39,511 nt of DNA, taken from NCBI RefSeq assembly GCF_004329715.1, contig NZ_JXSY01000006.1, forward strand, positions 1 through 39,511, read 5' to 3'. The translations under genes and the position numbers were made by a program. The stretch comes from Bowmanella sp. JS7-9. GTDB lineage: Bacteria; Pseudomonadota; Gammaproteobacteria; Enterobacterales; Alteromonadaceae. The notes under the pieces are model-generated. The model saw only the letters and a list, made by a program, of their open reading frames with translations. It had not been told where the DNA came from and did no database searches. Positions 8,929 through 18,455 of this stretch are shown one piece after another (position 1 is the first letter of the stretch; every line of letters begins with the position of its first letter).

Positions 8929-10665
8929 TTACATCTTTTCCATGGTTTCGATACCCAGTAAATCCAGGCCGGTTTTCAGCGTCTTAGCGGTCAGCGCAGC
9001 CAATGTCATACGGCTTTGTTTCACGTTTTCTTCGACACCGTCTTTGAGCATTGGACAGGCTTCGTAGAAGGTCATAAACGCACTGGCCAGATCATACAGA
9101 TAGCTACACAACACATGGGGGGTCGCTTCTGCACTGACCGCGTTGATGGCTTCGTTGAGCTGCAATAACTTCAGTGCCAGCGCCTGTTCCTGTGGTGCAT
9201 CCAGCTCTACTTGCGCATTCAACGTAGTGGCGTCCACACCAGCTTTACGGAAGATACTTTGAATACGGGTATAGGCATATTGCAGATACGGCGCTGTGTT
9301 ACCCTCAAAGCTCAGCATAGTATCCCAGTTGAACATGTAGTCGGTGGTGCGGTTCTTGCTCAGATCCGCATATTTGACGGCACCAATGCCAACTTTGCGC
9401 GCCACTTCCGCCAGTTCGTCGGCAGTTAAGTCGGTATCCCGCTGTGCCAGTAATTTACCGGCGCGTTCAACCGCCTCATCCAGCAATTCCACCAGCTTAA
9501 CCGTGCCGCCCGAACGGGTTTTAAATGGTTTACCGTCACTGCCCAGCATCATCCCAAACGGGCAATGCTCATAGCTTTGCTCAGGACGCATAAAGCCCGC
9601 TTTGCGGCCGACAATTTCCGTTTGCTTAAAGTGCAGCGCCTGACGGGCATCGGTCAGGATCAAGGTGCGATCCGCATTCAGCTTGCCAGAGCGATAACGC
9701 ATGGCAGCTAAATCGGTCGTGGCATACAAATAACCACCACCGGATTTTTGCACTATATACACTGCCGGCTTGCCTTCTTTGTCGGCCAACTCTTCGATAA
9801 ATACTACCTGCGCGCCCTGATCTTCGACGGCAATGCCTTTGGCTTTTAGCTCAGCAACCACATTGGCTAAATCATCGTTGTAGGCCGACTCACCCATAAT
9901 ATCGTCACGGGTCAGGCTCACGTTTAGTTTGTGATAGACCTCTTCGCTGTGGGCGATAGACACATCAATAAACTGATGCCACAAAGTCATACACTGGGCG
10001 TCGCCGCCTTGCAGTTTCACCACATACTCGCGGGCACGATCGGCAAAGCCTTGTTCTTCATCGAAGCGGACTTTGGCTTCACGATAAAAATCTTCCAAAT
10101 CAGACAACGCGGTTTCCGCGACTTCGTTGGCCGCCAGCTTGTCTGACAAATGCGCCAGCAACATACCAAACTGCGTGCCCCAGTCACCCATATGGTTCTG
10201 ACGGATAACCTTATGCCCCAGAAACTCCAGCACTTTCACCACACAATCGCCGATGATGGTGGTACGCAGGTGACCTACGTGCATTTCCTTGGCCAGGTTT
10301 GGCGACGAGTAATCCACTACTATGGTCTGCTGCGCCGGTTGCTCGATGGCCAGTTTCGCATCGGTGTTAGCGGCAGCCAGTTGCGCCGCCATCCAGGCTG
10401 CGTCTAAATGCACATTGATAAAGCCGGGCCCGGCCACTTCCAACTTGCTGGCAATACCGCCTAAATCCACCGCCTGAATAATTTGCTCAGCAATGGCGCG
10501 CGGATTGTTGCCCAGCGCTTTTGCCAGCGCCATAGCACCGTTAAACTGGTAATCACCGAAGCCAGCGCGGGTAGCACGTTGCACGGGAACCGCGGTCCCC
10601 TCTGGTGCACCAATTGCGCTAATTGCAGCGGCAAATTTATCCTGCAGAAGTTGTTGTATATTCAT
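8929..10665 (-). CDS. argS: Arginyl-tRNA synthetase, class I
   Basis: Charges tRNA-Arg in the cytoplasm. At 578 aa it matches the E. coli enzyme (577 aa). The N-terminal Add-1 domain (about 1-85) contacts the tRNA D-loop. The HIGH signature appears as HVGHLRTT (129-136) after SSPNLAKEM. The KMSKS region is in the ArgRS-specific form around [10 protein letters not shown]. The C-terminal DALR anticodon-binding domain includes [14 protein letters not shown]. It lies 51 bp after prfC on the same strand and ends at its own terminator. No anomalies. Confidence 0.98.
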   Translation of the reverse strand: MNIQQLLQDKFAAAISAIGAPEGTAVPVQRATRAGFGDYQFNGAMALAKALGNNPRAIAEQIIQAVDLGGIASKLEVAGPGFINVHLDAAWMAAQLAAANTDAKLAIEQPAQQTIVVDYSSPNLAKEMHVGHLRTTIIGDCVVKVLEFLGHKVIRQNHMGDWGTQFGMLLAHLSDKLAANEVAETALSDLEDFYREAKVRFDEEQGFADRAREYVVKLQGGDAQCMTLWHQFIDVSIAHSEEVYHKLNVSLTRDDIMGESAYNDDLANVVAELKAKGIAVEDQGAQVVFIEELADKEGKPAVYIVQKSGGGYLYATTDLAAMRYRSGKLNADRTLILTDARQALHFKQTEIVGRKAGFMRPEQSYEHCPFGMMLGSDGKPFKTRSGGTVKLVELLDEAVERAGKLLAQRDTDLTADELAEVARKVGIGAVKYADLSKNRTTDYMFNWDTMLSFEGNTAPYLQYAYTRIQSIFRKAGVDATTLNAQVELDAPQEQALALKLLQLNEAINAVSAEATPHVLCSYLYDLASAFMTFYEACPMLKDGVEENVKQSRMTLAALTAKTLKTGLDLLGIETMEKM

Positions 10666-10685
10666 TGTCTGTCTTGCCTGTTTGG

Positions 10686-10701
10686 CCGGGCAAACGCCCG
10701 G
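10686..10701. repeat. Inverted repeat between prfC and argS
   Basis: A perfect stem, CCGGGC-AAAC-GCCCGG, in the 51-bp prfC-argS gap. There is no U-tract after it on the minus strand, so it is not a standard terminator. It may be an mRNA processing or stability hairpin between two co-transcribed genes. Confidence 0.45.
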
Positions 10702-10716
10702 ACGAAAAATTAATTC

Positions 10717-12297
10717 TTAGTGCTCACGGGTGGCGCGGAAGGTGACATCCGGATAGCGCTCTTCTGCCAGCGACAGATTTACCCGGGTTGGCGCGATATA
10801 CGTCAGGTTATCGCCGCCATCCAATGCCAGGTTAGCTTCAGCCTTGCGTTTAAACTCGTCCAGCTTCTTGGCGTCTTTGCAATCTACCCAACGGGCAGTC
10901 GCCACGTTGACCGCTTCGTATATGGCATCCACGTTGTATTCCGATTTTAAACGGGCGACGACCACATCAAACTGCAGTACCCCAACCGCCCCTACAATCA
11001 AATCATTGTTGATCAGTGGTCGGAAGACCTGCACCGCGCCTTCTTCTGATAACTGCACCAACCCTTTCAGCAACTGTTTTTGCTTGAGCGGATCACGCAG
11101 ACGAATACGGCGGAACAATTCTGGCGCAAAGTTAGGAATACCGGTAAAGCGGAAGGTTTCGCCGGCGGTAAAAGTATCACCAATCTGAATCGAGCCATGG
11201 TTATGCAGGCCAATAATGTCACCGGCATAAGCCTCATCCAGCACATCTCGGTCACCGGCCATAAAGGTTACGGCATCGGAGATACGCACGTCTTTACCGA
11301 TACGCGGCTGATGCATTTTCATGCCTTTTTCGTATTTACCTGACACGATACGACAGAACGCAATACGGTCGCGGTGTTTCGGATCCATATTGGCCTGAAT
11401 TTTAAACACAAAACCGCTGAATTTTTCTTCGCTGGCGTCCACATCACGCTCACTGGTAGCACGCCCTTGTGGCTTAGGTGCCCAGGCAGTCAGCCCATCC
11501 AGCATGTGATCGACCCCAAAGTTACCTAAGGCAGTACCAAAGAACACTGGCGTCAGCTCACCGGCCAGAAACGGCTCCAGCTCAAATTCGTGGGACGCAC
11601 CTACCACCAGTTCCAGTTCATCCCGCAGTTGTTGTGCCAGCACACCACCTACAGCGGCATCCAGCTCAGGATTATCCAGCCCTTTGACAATACGCACATC
11701 CTGAATGGTATGGCCGTGGCCAGACTGATACAGAATCGTTTCATCGCGGTGAATATGGTACACGCCCTTAAACTCTTTACCGCAACCGATAGGCCAGGTC
11801 ACTGGCGCACAGGCGATATTCAGTTCCGTTTCAACTTCATCCAGCAACTCCATCGGATCACGGATATCGCGGTCGAGCTTGTTCATAAAGGTGATGATGG
11901 GCGTATCACGCAGACGGGTAACTTCCATCAGTTTACGGGTACGATCCTCAACACCTTTGGCCGCATCGATGACCATTAAACACGAGTCGACGGCGGTTAA
12001 GGTACGGTAGGTATCTTCCGAGAAGTCCTCGTGTCCGGGGGTATCCAGCAGGTTTACCAGACACTCACCATAGGGAAACTGCATCACCGAGGTGGTAACC
12101 GAGATCCCACGTTCCTTTTCCATTTCCATCCAGTCTGACTTGGCGTGTTGATTCGAACCACGCCCCTTAACAGTACCGGCTTTTTGCAACGCTTTTCCGA
12201 ACAATAATACCTTCTCGGTAATCGTGGTTTTACCGGCATCCGGGTGCGAAATAATGGCAAAGGTGCGACGCTTGTCGACTTCCTGCTGATAACTCAT
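10717..12297 (-). CDS. prfC: Peptide chain release factor 3 (RF3)
   Basis: Translational GTPase that recycles RF1/RF2 from the ribosome. Its 526 aa matches the family (about 529 aa). The G1 P-loop is SHPDAGKTT (about 17-25), with G3 DTPGHEDF and G4 NKLD. Switch I includes [12 protein letters not shown]. The C-terminal domains II and III end in [10 protein letters not shown]. It starts at ATG 12297 and is divergent from the exopolysaccharide locus, so the region between them is shared upstream DNA. Confidence 0.98.
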   Translation of the reverse strand: MSYQQEVDKRRTFAIISHPDAGKTTITEKVLLFGKALQKAGTVKGRGSNQHAKSDWMEMEKERGISVTTSVMQFPYGECLVNLLDTPGHEDFSEDTYRTLTAVDSCLMVIDAAKGVEDRTRKLMEVTRLRDTPIITFMNKLDRDIRDPMELLDEVETELNIACAPVTWPIGCGKEFKGVYHIHRDETILYQSGHGHTIQDVRIVKGLDNPELDAAVGGVLAQQLRDELELVVGASHEFELEPFLAGELTPVFFGTALGNFGVDHMLDGLTAWAPKPQGRATSERDVDASEEKFSGFVFKIQANMDPKHRDRIAFCRIVSGKYEKGMKMHQPRIGKDVRISDAVTFMAGDRDVLDEAYAGDIIGLHNHGSIQIGDTFTAGETFRFTGIPNFAPELFRRIRLRDPLKQKQLLKGLVQLSEEGAVQVFRPLINNDLIVGAVGVLQFDVVVARLKSEYNVDAIYEAVNVATARWVDCKDAKKLDEFKRKAEANLALDGGDNLTYIAPTRVNLSLAEERYPDVTFRATREH

Positions 12298-12414
12298 TGA
12301 AACGGCAATCTCTTGTTTGCTGAATTAAGGACAAAATTTGGGCGCGGATTGTAGCTTAAAAGCCAATGAAAGTCGCTGATTTTGCCTAATAAAACCACGC
12401 CATCCGGATTTTTC

Positions 12415-12427
12415 TCGCAAACTGCCA
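12415..12427. promoter_or_regulatory. Palindromic operator, copy A (TCGCAAACTGCCA)
   Basis: First of five copies of a 13-bp palindrome, TCGCA-AAN-TGCGA; this copy has one mismatch in the right arm (TGCCA). Its centre is 33 bp, about three helical turns, from copy B. It is proposed as a binding site for the sigma-54 activator at 25347-26756. Confidence 0.6.
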
Positions 12428-12447
12428 CATCTGCTCAGCATTATCGC

Positions 12448-12460
12448 TCGCAAAATGCGA
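12448..12460. promoter_or_regulatory. Palindromic operator, copy B (TCGCAAAATGCGA)
   Basis: Perfect copy of the palindrome, with its centre 60 bp upstream of the -24 GG of the sigma-54-like promoter at 12511. The sequence between them (12480-12510) is very A/T-rich, as expected where DNA must bend to bring an activator to sigma-54 polymerase. Confidence 0.72.
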
Positions 12461-12510
12461 TTGACCAGCCGTCGGAAAATAATTTTTCATTAAAAATCAT
12501 AAAGATAGAT

Positions 12511-12529
12511 TTTGGCACGGCATATGATT
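12511..12529 (+). promoter_or_regulatory. Sigma-54-like promoter, unit 1 (weak -12)
   Basis: TTTGGCACGGCATATGATT. The -24 element TTGGCACG is a full match. Ten bases after GG the -12 dinucleotide is GA rather than GC. It lies 35 bp before the acyltransferase ATG, so the start point would be near 12538. Confidence 0.55.
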
Positions 12530-12564
12530 AGCTAATCACTACCGTCGTCAGAAGTGAGTGCGAT

Positions 12565-13293
12565 ATGGCAACAGAAACCCTGTCTCAACGCGTAAAACTA
12601 TGGGTCAAGCATGACCCCTCACCCGTTGCCCGGTATTTACTGCGCCTCTGGCATGCGACCCGCCAGCTAAATATGCCCGTTGTGCCTTTTTTGCACCGCG
12701 CGCTGTATTACTCCCACTGCCACGGCAAGGACGCCGTTATTTTTCTGCTGAGTAAGCTGTACTGGACCCCTTTGTTTCGTTCACAGCTGGCGGGTTCGTC
12801 TGCCGGACTGCGTCTGTCTGGTGCGGGTATGCCCTTGATCAGTGGCCGCTTGAAGATAGAATGTGGCGACGCATGTCGTTTATCAGTCGCCATCACCTTC
12901 AGCGGCCGTAGCGCCGGCATGCACACACCGCAACTTAAAATCGGCAATAACGTCGGGATCGGCTGGCAATCGACCCTAGCGTGCGGCACCCGCATTGAAC
13001 TGCATGACAATGTGCGTATCGCGCAGGGCTGCTTTCTGGCCGGATATCCCGGCCATCCGCTTGACCCAGCCAAGCGCGCTGCCAGCCTGCCAGATACAGA
13101 CGATCAATGTGGAGACATCATTCTGGAGCGGGATGTTTGGCTTGGTTCGGGGGTAAGAGTACTGCCGGGCGTGCGCATTGGGCGTGGCAGTATTATTGGA
13201 ACTGGCAGTGTCGTCACGCAGGACATTCCTGCCAACGTTTTGGCGGCCGGTTCGCCAGCACGGATCATTCGCCATCTGGAGTCTGCAGTATGA
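12565..13293 (+). CDS. Hexapeptide-repeat (LbetaH) acyltransferase, SypM-like
   Basis: 242 aa. The C-terminal half (about 120-235) is a left-handed beta-helix of isoleucine-patch repeats, such as LKIGNNVGIG, IELHDNVRIAQ, IILERDVWLGSGVRVLPG and GSIIGTGSVVTQDIP. It ends in the PARIIR tail typical of LacA/CysE-type O-acetyltransferases. The N-terminal 100 residues are basic and hydrophobic and may tether it to the membrane. It probably acetylates a sugar of the exopolysaccharide or its precursor. It is the first gene of unit 1, and the next gene overlaps it as ATGA. In the Vibrio syp locus an acetyltransferase (SypM) likewise heads a unit. Confidence 0.85.
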   Translation: MATETLSQRVKLWVKHDPSPVARYLLRLWHATRQLNMPVVPFLHRALYYSHCHGKDAVIFLLSKLYWTPLFRSQLAGSSAGLRLSGAGMPLISGRLKIECGDACRLSVAITFSGRSAGMHTPQLKIGNNVGIGWQSTLACGTRIELHDNVRIAQGCFLAGYPGHPLDPAKRAASLPDTDDQCGDIILERDVWLGSGVRVLPGVRIGRGSIIGTGSVVTQDIPANVLAAGSPARIIRHLESAV

Positions 13294-14411
13294 ACAGACC
13301 GTTAGTTGTGTTCGGCGAAGATTGGGGTAGCCACCCCAGCAGTACGCAGCATGTTGTACGGCATCTGGCTGATAATCATGACGTGTTGTGGATAAACTCC
13401 ATGGGGTTGCGACGCCCCCGCTTTTCCCTCCGCGATGCTAAACGCCTGTGGCAAAAAATCACTCGTCCCCGCCTTGCTTCATCGGCATCTCCCGGGCATG
13501 CACCGTTTAACGTGATGGAACCCTATAATTTGCCACTGCCCGGGCATCCATTGGCGCGCTGGAGCAATAGTCATCTGCTGGCTCAACGTATCCGTCGTCA
13601 GTGCAGTAAGTTACGTCTATCTCGTCCAATATTATGGACCTCGTTACCTACCGCAGTAGATTTAGTTAGCCGCCTGAATGAACACGCCGTGGTGTATTAC
13701 TGCGGTGATGACTTCAGCGCCTTGGATGGCGTTGACCACGCCCCCGTTGCCAAATTGGAACGGGAGCTGGCTGAGCGTGCGGATCTCATTGTTGCGGCAA
13801 GCGATGTATTGGCATCACGTTTTGATCCTGCCAAAACCCAGGTGCTGCACCATGGCGTTGATTTGACATTATTTCGTCGCCGCGCCCCCAGGCCAGACGA
13901 TTTGCCTGCCGACAAACCGGCTGCCGGTTTTTATGGCAGTATCGCTAATTGGGTGGACGTGCACCTTATTGCCGACATCGCCCGCATAGCGCCCCATTGG
14001 CAGTTTTGTCTGATTGGCGAGGTAAAAACCGATATCAGTCCGCTAAAGTCACTACCTAACGTGCGCTTTCTTGGCCCGAAACCACACCATCAGCTACCCG
14101 CATATCTGCAACATTGGCAGGCGGCTATTTTACCTTTTGTGGACAATGCCCAGATACAGGCCTGCAATCCGCTAAAACTGCGCGAATATCTGGCCTCGGG
14201 CACACCGGTAATCACTACGCCATTCCCAGCCATGCGCCAGTATGCATCACTCATCCAGGTTGCTTCGACCCCCATCCAGTGGTTGGCTGCGCTGAATGTA
14301 TGCGCCCAGGATAATCCTGCCGCTCGTTTGGCCCGGCAGTACAGTGTTCGCAGTGATTCCTGGCAGGCACGCAGCCAACAAGTGCAAGCATGGTTAAATC
14401 AATTGGGTTAG
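13290..14411 (+). CDS. Glycosyltransferase, GT4-like, SypN-like
   Basis: 373 aa, starting at the ATG of the ATGA overlap with the acyltransferase (MNRPLVVFGEDWG). The two Rossmann-like halves join near 205-215. The C-terminal half shows GFYGSIANWVDVHLI, FLGPKPHHQLPAYL and CNPLKLREYLASGTPVI, the last being the donor-binding E-x-x-A/S-GxPVI region of GT-B enzymes. It is cytoplasmic and adds a sugar to the lipid-linked repeat unit. A longer reading starting at 13107 was rejected because it lies inside the acyltransferase gene. Donor and acceptor are not predictable. Confidence 0.83.
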   Translation: MNRPLVVFGEDWGSHPSSTQHVVRHLADNHDVLWINSMGLRRPRFSLRDAKRLWQKITRPRLASSASPGHAPFNVMEPYNLPLPGHPLARWSNSHLLAQRIRRQCSKLRLSRPILWTSLPTAVDLVSRLNEHAVVYYCGDDFSALDGVDHAPVAKLERELAERADLIVAASDVLASRFDPAKTQVLHHGVDLTLFRRRAPRPDDLPADKPAAGFYGSIANWVDVHLIADIARIAPHWQFCLIGEVKTDISPLKSLPNVRFLGPKPHHQLPAYLQHWQAAILPFVDNAQIQACNPLKLREYLASGTPVITTPFPAMRQYASLIQVASTPIQWLAALNVCAQDNPAARLARQYSVRSDSWQARSQQVQAWLNQLG

Positions 14412-15760
14412 CGGCCTTTTGCACACTCTGGCTGGTCTGTACCAATGCCGTAGCGGTTGCGCCACCTTTTGCCGCGCAAACGCGATTTACGCTGCTACAC
14501 CCCGAAGAGCAACCCGGTTTGAGTAACGACTGGCGTACCCGAACCCTGCGCGAAGTGCGCCGGGGCGGCTGGTTATATGTGATTCTGCATACCGGCAAAA
14601 TGCCATGCCGAGAGATTCAATCCCGACCTGGCATGCGTTATTTCACTTTATTACCCGTGTACCTTGATACGCCCAGTTCAGATGCAGTCAAGTCTGGCTG
14701 GTATGCGGATGCACTGTTGCCGCGCAATTCTGACAATTGTCATTTGTCCCCGCTGGTATTGGCAGAATGGCAACCGGATACCGAGCAGGACGTCACATTC
14801 ACCTCTGAGCATCAGCAACTTGTGGTACAGGTGAGGTTTAGCGGCCACTTTGTCGCGCCACGTCGCGATTTGCTGATTGGCCTGAGTTATCACGCCATTG
14901 AGCAGGGTCATTGCGCGTCTGCATGTCAAGTGAATCCAAGCTTGCTGCAGCAATACCAAACATTGCTCCGGCAACATCACATTCAGCCGTTTCATCATTG
15001 GATCTTACCCATAGGCATCCAGGACACCCGCTTAGATATCGATGCAGGTCAGGATAACGGCTATTCATTTCGACAAACCCATTTAGCCAGCCGACCAAAC
15101 TGGGTCGCATTTCCCCGCGCGCAACACTATCCAGACCCAATTGCCTATTTACGTGCGTTAGAAAACACCGTGGTTGCAGAACACCTGCAAGGCAAAGCCT
15201 GGGTTCTGGTTAAAGATGAGCCGGATAATATTGAGTCGCTGATCCCATTATTAGCGCTGTACCGCACATACGCGCCCAGTGTCATGACCGCCGTAACTAC
15301 CCGCTTTGACCCTCGTTTACAGTCATTGGTCGACATCTTTGTGCCACTCATTCACCAGTTAGACAAACCACAGCTCTATCAGCACCATCGGTTGTGGAGT
15401 TACACCTCCTGTATGCATTCCTGTGGCCCCAATCGGCGCATAAGTCAGCAACGAAATGGCAGTGATTTTGACACTGGCATGGCGGATTTTCTCATCGATC
15501 GCCCGCTTGCTCGCCTCAATCAATTTTTCCTGCAACAGGCAAAATGGCAAACCGACGCTGCATTGTATTATCACGCAGTGGAAGGTTACCTGCTGACACC
15601 CGGGGTGGATATTTTTAGCGACCCCTACAATTTCGGCGGCAATGGCGATGGGCTGCTGCTATATCCCGGGCGTAAAGGCGAAAGAGGCCTGCAGAGTGAC
15701 CAACCGTTGGCGTCGCTGCGCCTAAAAGCCATGCGCCGTGCCATCGAACAATATTGGTAA
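14390..15760 (+). CDS. Exported DUF4091/GH123-like glycosidase-family protein
   Basis: 456 aa with a signal peptide (about 1-22, ending AVAVA). The C-terminal two thirds looks like the TIM-barrel region of DUF4091 (GH123-related) proteins: AWVLVKDEPDN in mid-barrel, RLWSYTSC, and the hallmark end FGGNGDGLLLYPG followed by LASLRLKAMRRAIEQYW. It probably acts in the periplasm on the polysaccharide, trimming or modifying it, but activity is not proven. The KDEPDN segment carries candidate acidic catalytic residues. It overlaps the upstream glycosyltransferase by 22 bp and ends unit 1. I know no direct counterpart in the Vibrio syp gene set. Confidence 0.7.
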   Translation: MVKSIGLAAFCTLWLVCTNAVAVAPPFAAQTRFTLLHPEEQPGLSNDWRTRTLREVRRGGWLYVILHTGKMPCREIQSRPGMRYFTLLPVYLDTPSSDAVKSGWYADALLPRNSDNCHLSPLVLAEWQPDTEQDVTFTSEHQQLVVQVRFSGHFVAPRRDLLIGLSYHAIEQGHCASACQVNPSLLQQYQTLLRQHHIQPFHHWILPIGIQDTRLDIDAGQDNGYSFRQTHLASRPNWVAFPRAQHYPDPIAYLRALENTVVAEHLQGKAWVLVKDEPDNIESLIPLLALYRTYAPSVMTAVTTRFDPRLQSLVDIFVPLIHQLDKPQLYQHHRLWSYTSCMHSCGPNRRISQQRNGSDFDTGMADFLIDRPLARLNQFFLQQAKWQTDAALYYHAVEGYLLTPGVDIFSDPYNFGGNGDGLLLYPGRKGERGLQSDQPLASLRLKAMRRAIEQYW

Positions 15761-15765
15761 GCCAT

Positions 15766-15778
15766 TCGCATTTTGCGA
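15766..15778. promoter_or_regulatory. Palindromic operator, copy C (TCGCATTTTGCGA)
   Basis: Starts 6 bp after the DUF4091 stop codon. Read on the minus strand it is TCGCAAAATGCGA, identical to copy B. Its centre is 72 bp upstream of the -24 element of the next sigma-54-like promoter. A lone half-site-like TTTGCGAA follows at 15785. Confidence 0.75.
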
Positions 15779-15841
15779 CATAAATTTGCGAAGCCCTCAA
15801 TCAGTAATTATTTAAATCACTGAATTAAATAGACTTTTCCG

Positions 15842-15858
15842 TTGGCACGTTTCCTGTA
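15842..15858 (+). promoter_or_regulatory. Sigma-54-like promoter, unit 2 (weak -12)
   Basis: TTGGCACGTTTCCTGTA. The -24 element is a full match; the -12 dinucleotide is GT in place of GC. It lies 36 bp before the start codon of the chain-length gene and is preceded by A/T-rich DNA (15795-15835). Confidence 0.6.
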
Positions 15859-15894
15859 CTAGTTCACCTATGGTGACTTCATACAGTTGTTTAG

Positions 15895-17379
15895 ATGCGA
15901 AACGCACTGTTACTTAACCTTGCGATGGTAATAGCCGGGGCCTGGCGCCGCCGCTACGCTCTGGTTTTGCCGATTTTATTAATGCCGATACTCGGTGCTG
16001 TCGCCGGCCTGTTTGCGCCAAAATCTTACGAAACCAGTACCACCATATTAATCGAGGAAGCTGCCCGCCATAACCCGTTTCTGGAAGACATGACGGTTGC
16101 CACTAACCTGAAAAAACGCATGACTGCGGTTAATGCGCTGCTGCACAGTAATCATATTCTCACCGATGTGGCCCAGCGTACCGGGTTGATTAAGGAGGGT
16201 ATGGAAGACAGAGCGATTCGTGAGGCGCTGAATCACCTATCCAAATCGTTACAAGCAGATTTAGTCGGAGAAGATCTGATTAAGTTAACCTACAAAGCGC
16301 CCCACCCAGATGGCATGGCAGAATTACTGCAATTAGTCAGTTTGCGCTTTGTTGAGCGCATTATCGCGCCGCAGCGCACCACCATCTTTCGTTCTGAGGA
16401 ATTTCTGAAAAAAGAACTGGCCGACCGACTTGCCCTGCTGCAAGAGGCGGAAACTCAGGTGGCCACCTACAAATCTGAGCATTTAAATGAATTACCCAAC
16501 CTGTTTAGCAATAACATACAGCGTCTGAGCGATCTCAAAGAATTGCGTGCCACTCGGATGCGCGAGTTAAGTTCGGCCCGCGCCACCCAGGAAGGCTTGC
16601 GCCAACAACTCTCGCAGACCAATCCTATCGTGGGCAAAATCGAAGAGTCTATTGTCACGGTATTAAGTGATCTGGCGATTTTGCGCTCCCGCTATACCGA
16701 TGAGCACAGCCGGATTCAGGCCCTGTTGCATCGCCTTGATACCCTGCAGGCTGAGCGCGCTAAGCTGGTGGCTGACAACGGCTCGCTACAGAATACCGAT
16801 ATAGAAAGCTTGTGGAACCTTATTTCCAGTCAGGCCATTTCGCCCGACGACAGCACCCACACCCTGCTGATCTCACAATTACAAACTCTGCAAAACAACA
16901 TAAATCAGGTCAATGGTCTTGGTCGTGAAGTGGAGAGCCTGGATCGGGAAATCCTGGCGCTAGAAACCTCTATGTCCAGCGTAAGTGTGCACGAACAGCG
17001 CCTGACCGAACTAGAACGCGATTTGGCGATAAACCGCAAAATCTACAACGAGCTGCAGGAACGCTATCAAAAAGCCAAAGTGACTGGCGCATTGGGCCGT
17101 TGGGAAGAGAACGAACGGGTAAAATTAATTGATCCACCTTCAACTCCCACCGTGCCGACCAATTTGCCGTTGGCCCTGTTCATTATTGCCGGTCTGGCCG
17201 GAGGGATAGTGTTAGGTGCCGGTATCGCCCTGTGCCTGGAGTTGTTGGACAGCACCATCCGCTATCGCCGCACGGTCGAGCAACAATTGCAATTACCCGT
17301 GATTGCACGGGTTCCCCTTATCACGCCGGCGAATGCCAGCCCAACTTATAGCCCGCAACAGGAGCACATCAGCGTATGA
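15895..17379 (+). CDS. Polysaccharide chain-length determinant (Wzz/GumC-type PCP), SypO-like
   Basis: 494 aa inner membrane protein. TM1 is near 23-42 (ALVLPILLMPILGAVAGLFA) and TM2 near 438-460. Between them is a long periplasmic coiled-coil domain (about 180-400, many Leu/Glu/Gln heptads). The Pro-rich segment just before TM2 (LIDPPSTPTVPTNLP) is the PCP signature. There is no C-terminal kinase domain; a separate CpsD-like protein is encoded at 22883. It sets chain length and bridges synthesis to export. The start codon has no clear ribosome-binding sequence. It is the first gene of unit 2, and the next gene overlaps it by 4 bp. Confidence 0.92.
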   Translation: MRNALLLNLAMVIAGAWRRRYALVLPILLMPILGAVAGLFAPKSYETSTTILIEEAARHNPFLEDMTVATNLKKRMTAVNALLHSNHILTDVAQRTGLIKEGMEDRAIREALNHLSKSLQADLVGEDLIKLTYKAPHPDGMAELLQLVSLRFVERIIAPQRTTIFRSEEFLKKELADRLALLQEAETQVATYKSEHLNELPNLFSNNIQRLSDLKELRATRMRELSSARATQEGLRQQLSQTNPIVGKIEESIVTVLSDLAILRSRYTDEHSRIQALLHRLDTLQAERAKLVADNGSLQNTDIESLWNLISSQAISPDDSTHTLLISQLQTLQNNINQVNGLGREVESLDREILALETSMSSVSVHEQRLTELERDLAINRKIYNELQERYQKAKVTGALGRWEENERVKLIDPPSTPTVPTNLPLALFIIAGLAGGIVLGAGIALCLELLDSTIRYRRTVEQQLQLPVIARVPLITPANASPTYSPQQEHISV

Positions 17380-18455
17380 CGATTCAAGTTCAACTTATTC
17401 AGCATTTACGTCCCGGTGGAATCGAAAGCATGGCATTGGATCTGTGTCGACTCCGACCGGCGGGACATGTACATATCATCGCGCTTGAAGGCAACAAAGA
17501 CGACGCGGTGCGCAGCTGGCCTGCGCTGGAAAAACACCGGGCATTTATTCATTGTCTGAATAAAGCCGAGGGCTTTTCCTTTGCCACCTTGTGGCGACTG
17601 ATAATTTTACTCAAACGCATTGGTGCCTCGGCGCTACACAGCCATCATGTCGGGCCGTTAGTGTACGGTGGATTGGCAGCGCGTTTACTGGGATTAACCC
17701 ATGTGCACACTGAGCATGATGCCTGGCATCTCAAGGATCAAAAACGCCGCCGTCTGCAGCAACGGATCCTGGCCTGGAGTAAACCGATTCTGGTCGCCGA
17801 TGCCCGCGAAGTGGCGCAAAACTGTGCCCGATTTCTGCCCCATAATCGCTACAACCTGATCCGCAATGGCATTGACACCCAACGCTTTACCCCGGGGGAT
17901 AAACTCCTTGCCCGACGTGCATTGGGTCTGCCTGAGGGCGCGCATCTAATCGGCTGCGCCGCACGGCTGGAAAGTGTCAAAGGCGTCGACATTGCCATCG
18001 ATGCGCTGGCGTGTTTATCCCCGGGTATTCATCTAACCATAGCGGGTAGTGGCAGTATGTTGTCTGCGCTGCAGGAGCAGGTAAGCCGGCTCAACCTGGA
18101 CGAACGGGTGCACTGGCTGGGGCATTGCGAGGACATGCCGGCGTTTTACCAGGCGCTGGATCTGTTTTGTTTGTCATCCCGTCAGGAAGGTATGCCCTTG
18201 TCCCTGCTGGAAGCGCAGGCCTGTGACGTACCCTGTGTGGCTTCCCATGTGGGCGGCACACAGGAAGCGGTCTGCCCCAAAACCGGCGCATTAGTACCCG
18301 CGGAGGACGCCACCCGATTGGCTGCTGCGCTGGCCGCAATGCTGCTCAATCCCCCCTCAGGTTCACCACGACAATTTGTTCTGGAACAGGCAGATGTGCG
18401 ACGCATGGTTGCTGCCTATGACCGCTTATTCACCACCGAGGCGTTATATGTTTGA
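17376..18455 (+). CDS. Glycosyltransferase family 4, SypP-like
   Basis: 359 aa GT-B enzyme. The N-lobe has the glycine-rich loop LRPGGIESMALDL and HTEHDAWH. The C-lobe has the nucleotide-sugar-binding region with the E-x7-E motif EGMPLSLLEAQACDVPCVAS. It adds a sugar to the lipid-linked repeat at the cytoplasmic face. It overlaps the chain-length gene by 4 bp (ATGA) and the downstream GT2 gene by 8 bp, so translation is coupled. Confidence 0.9.
   Translation: MTIQVQLIQHLRPGGIESMALDLCRLRPAGHVHIIALEGNKDDAVRSWPALEKHRAFIHCLNKAEGFSFATLWRLIILLKRIGASALHSHHVGPLVYGGLAARLLGLTHVHTEHDAWHLKDQKRRRLQQRILAWSKPILVADAREVAQNCARFLPHNRYNLIRNGIDTQRFTPGDKLLARRALGLPEGAHLIGCAARLESVKGVDIAIDALACLSPGIHLTIAGSGSMLSALQEQVSRLNLDERVHWLGHCEDMPAFYQALDLFCLSSRQEGMPLSLLEAQACDVPCVASHVGGTQEAVCPKTGALVPAEDATRLAAALAAMLLNPPSGSPRQFVLEQADVRRMVAAYDRLFTTEALYV

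Noticed and set aside
13107-13289. Upstream extension of the glycosyltransferase into the acyltransferase gene
   Set aside because: It lies wholly within the acyltransferase coding region, and the ATGA overlap at 13290 is the typical coupled start.
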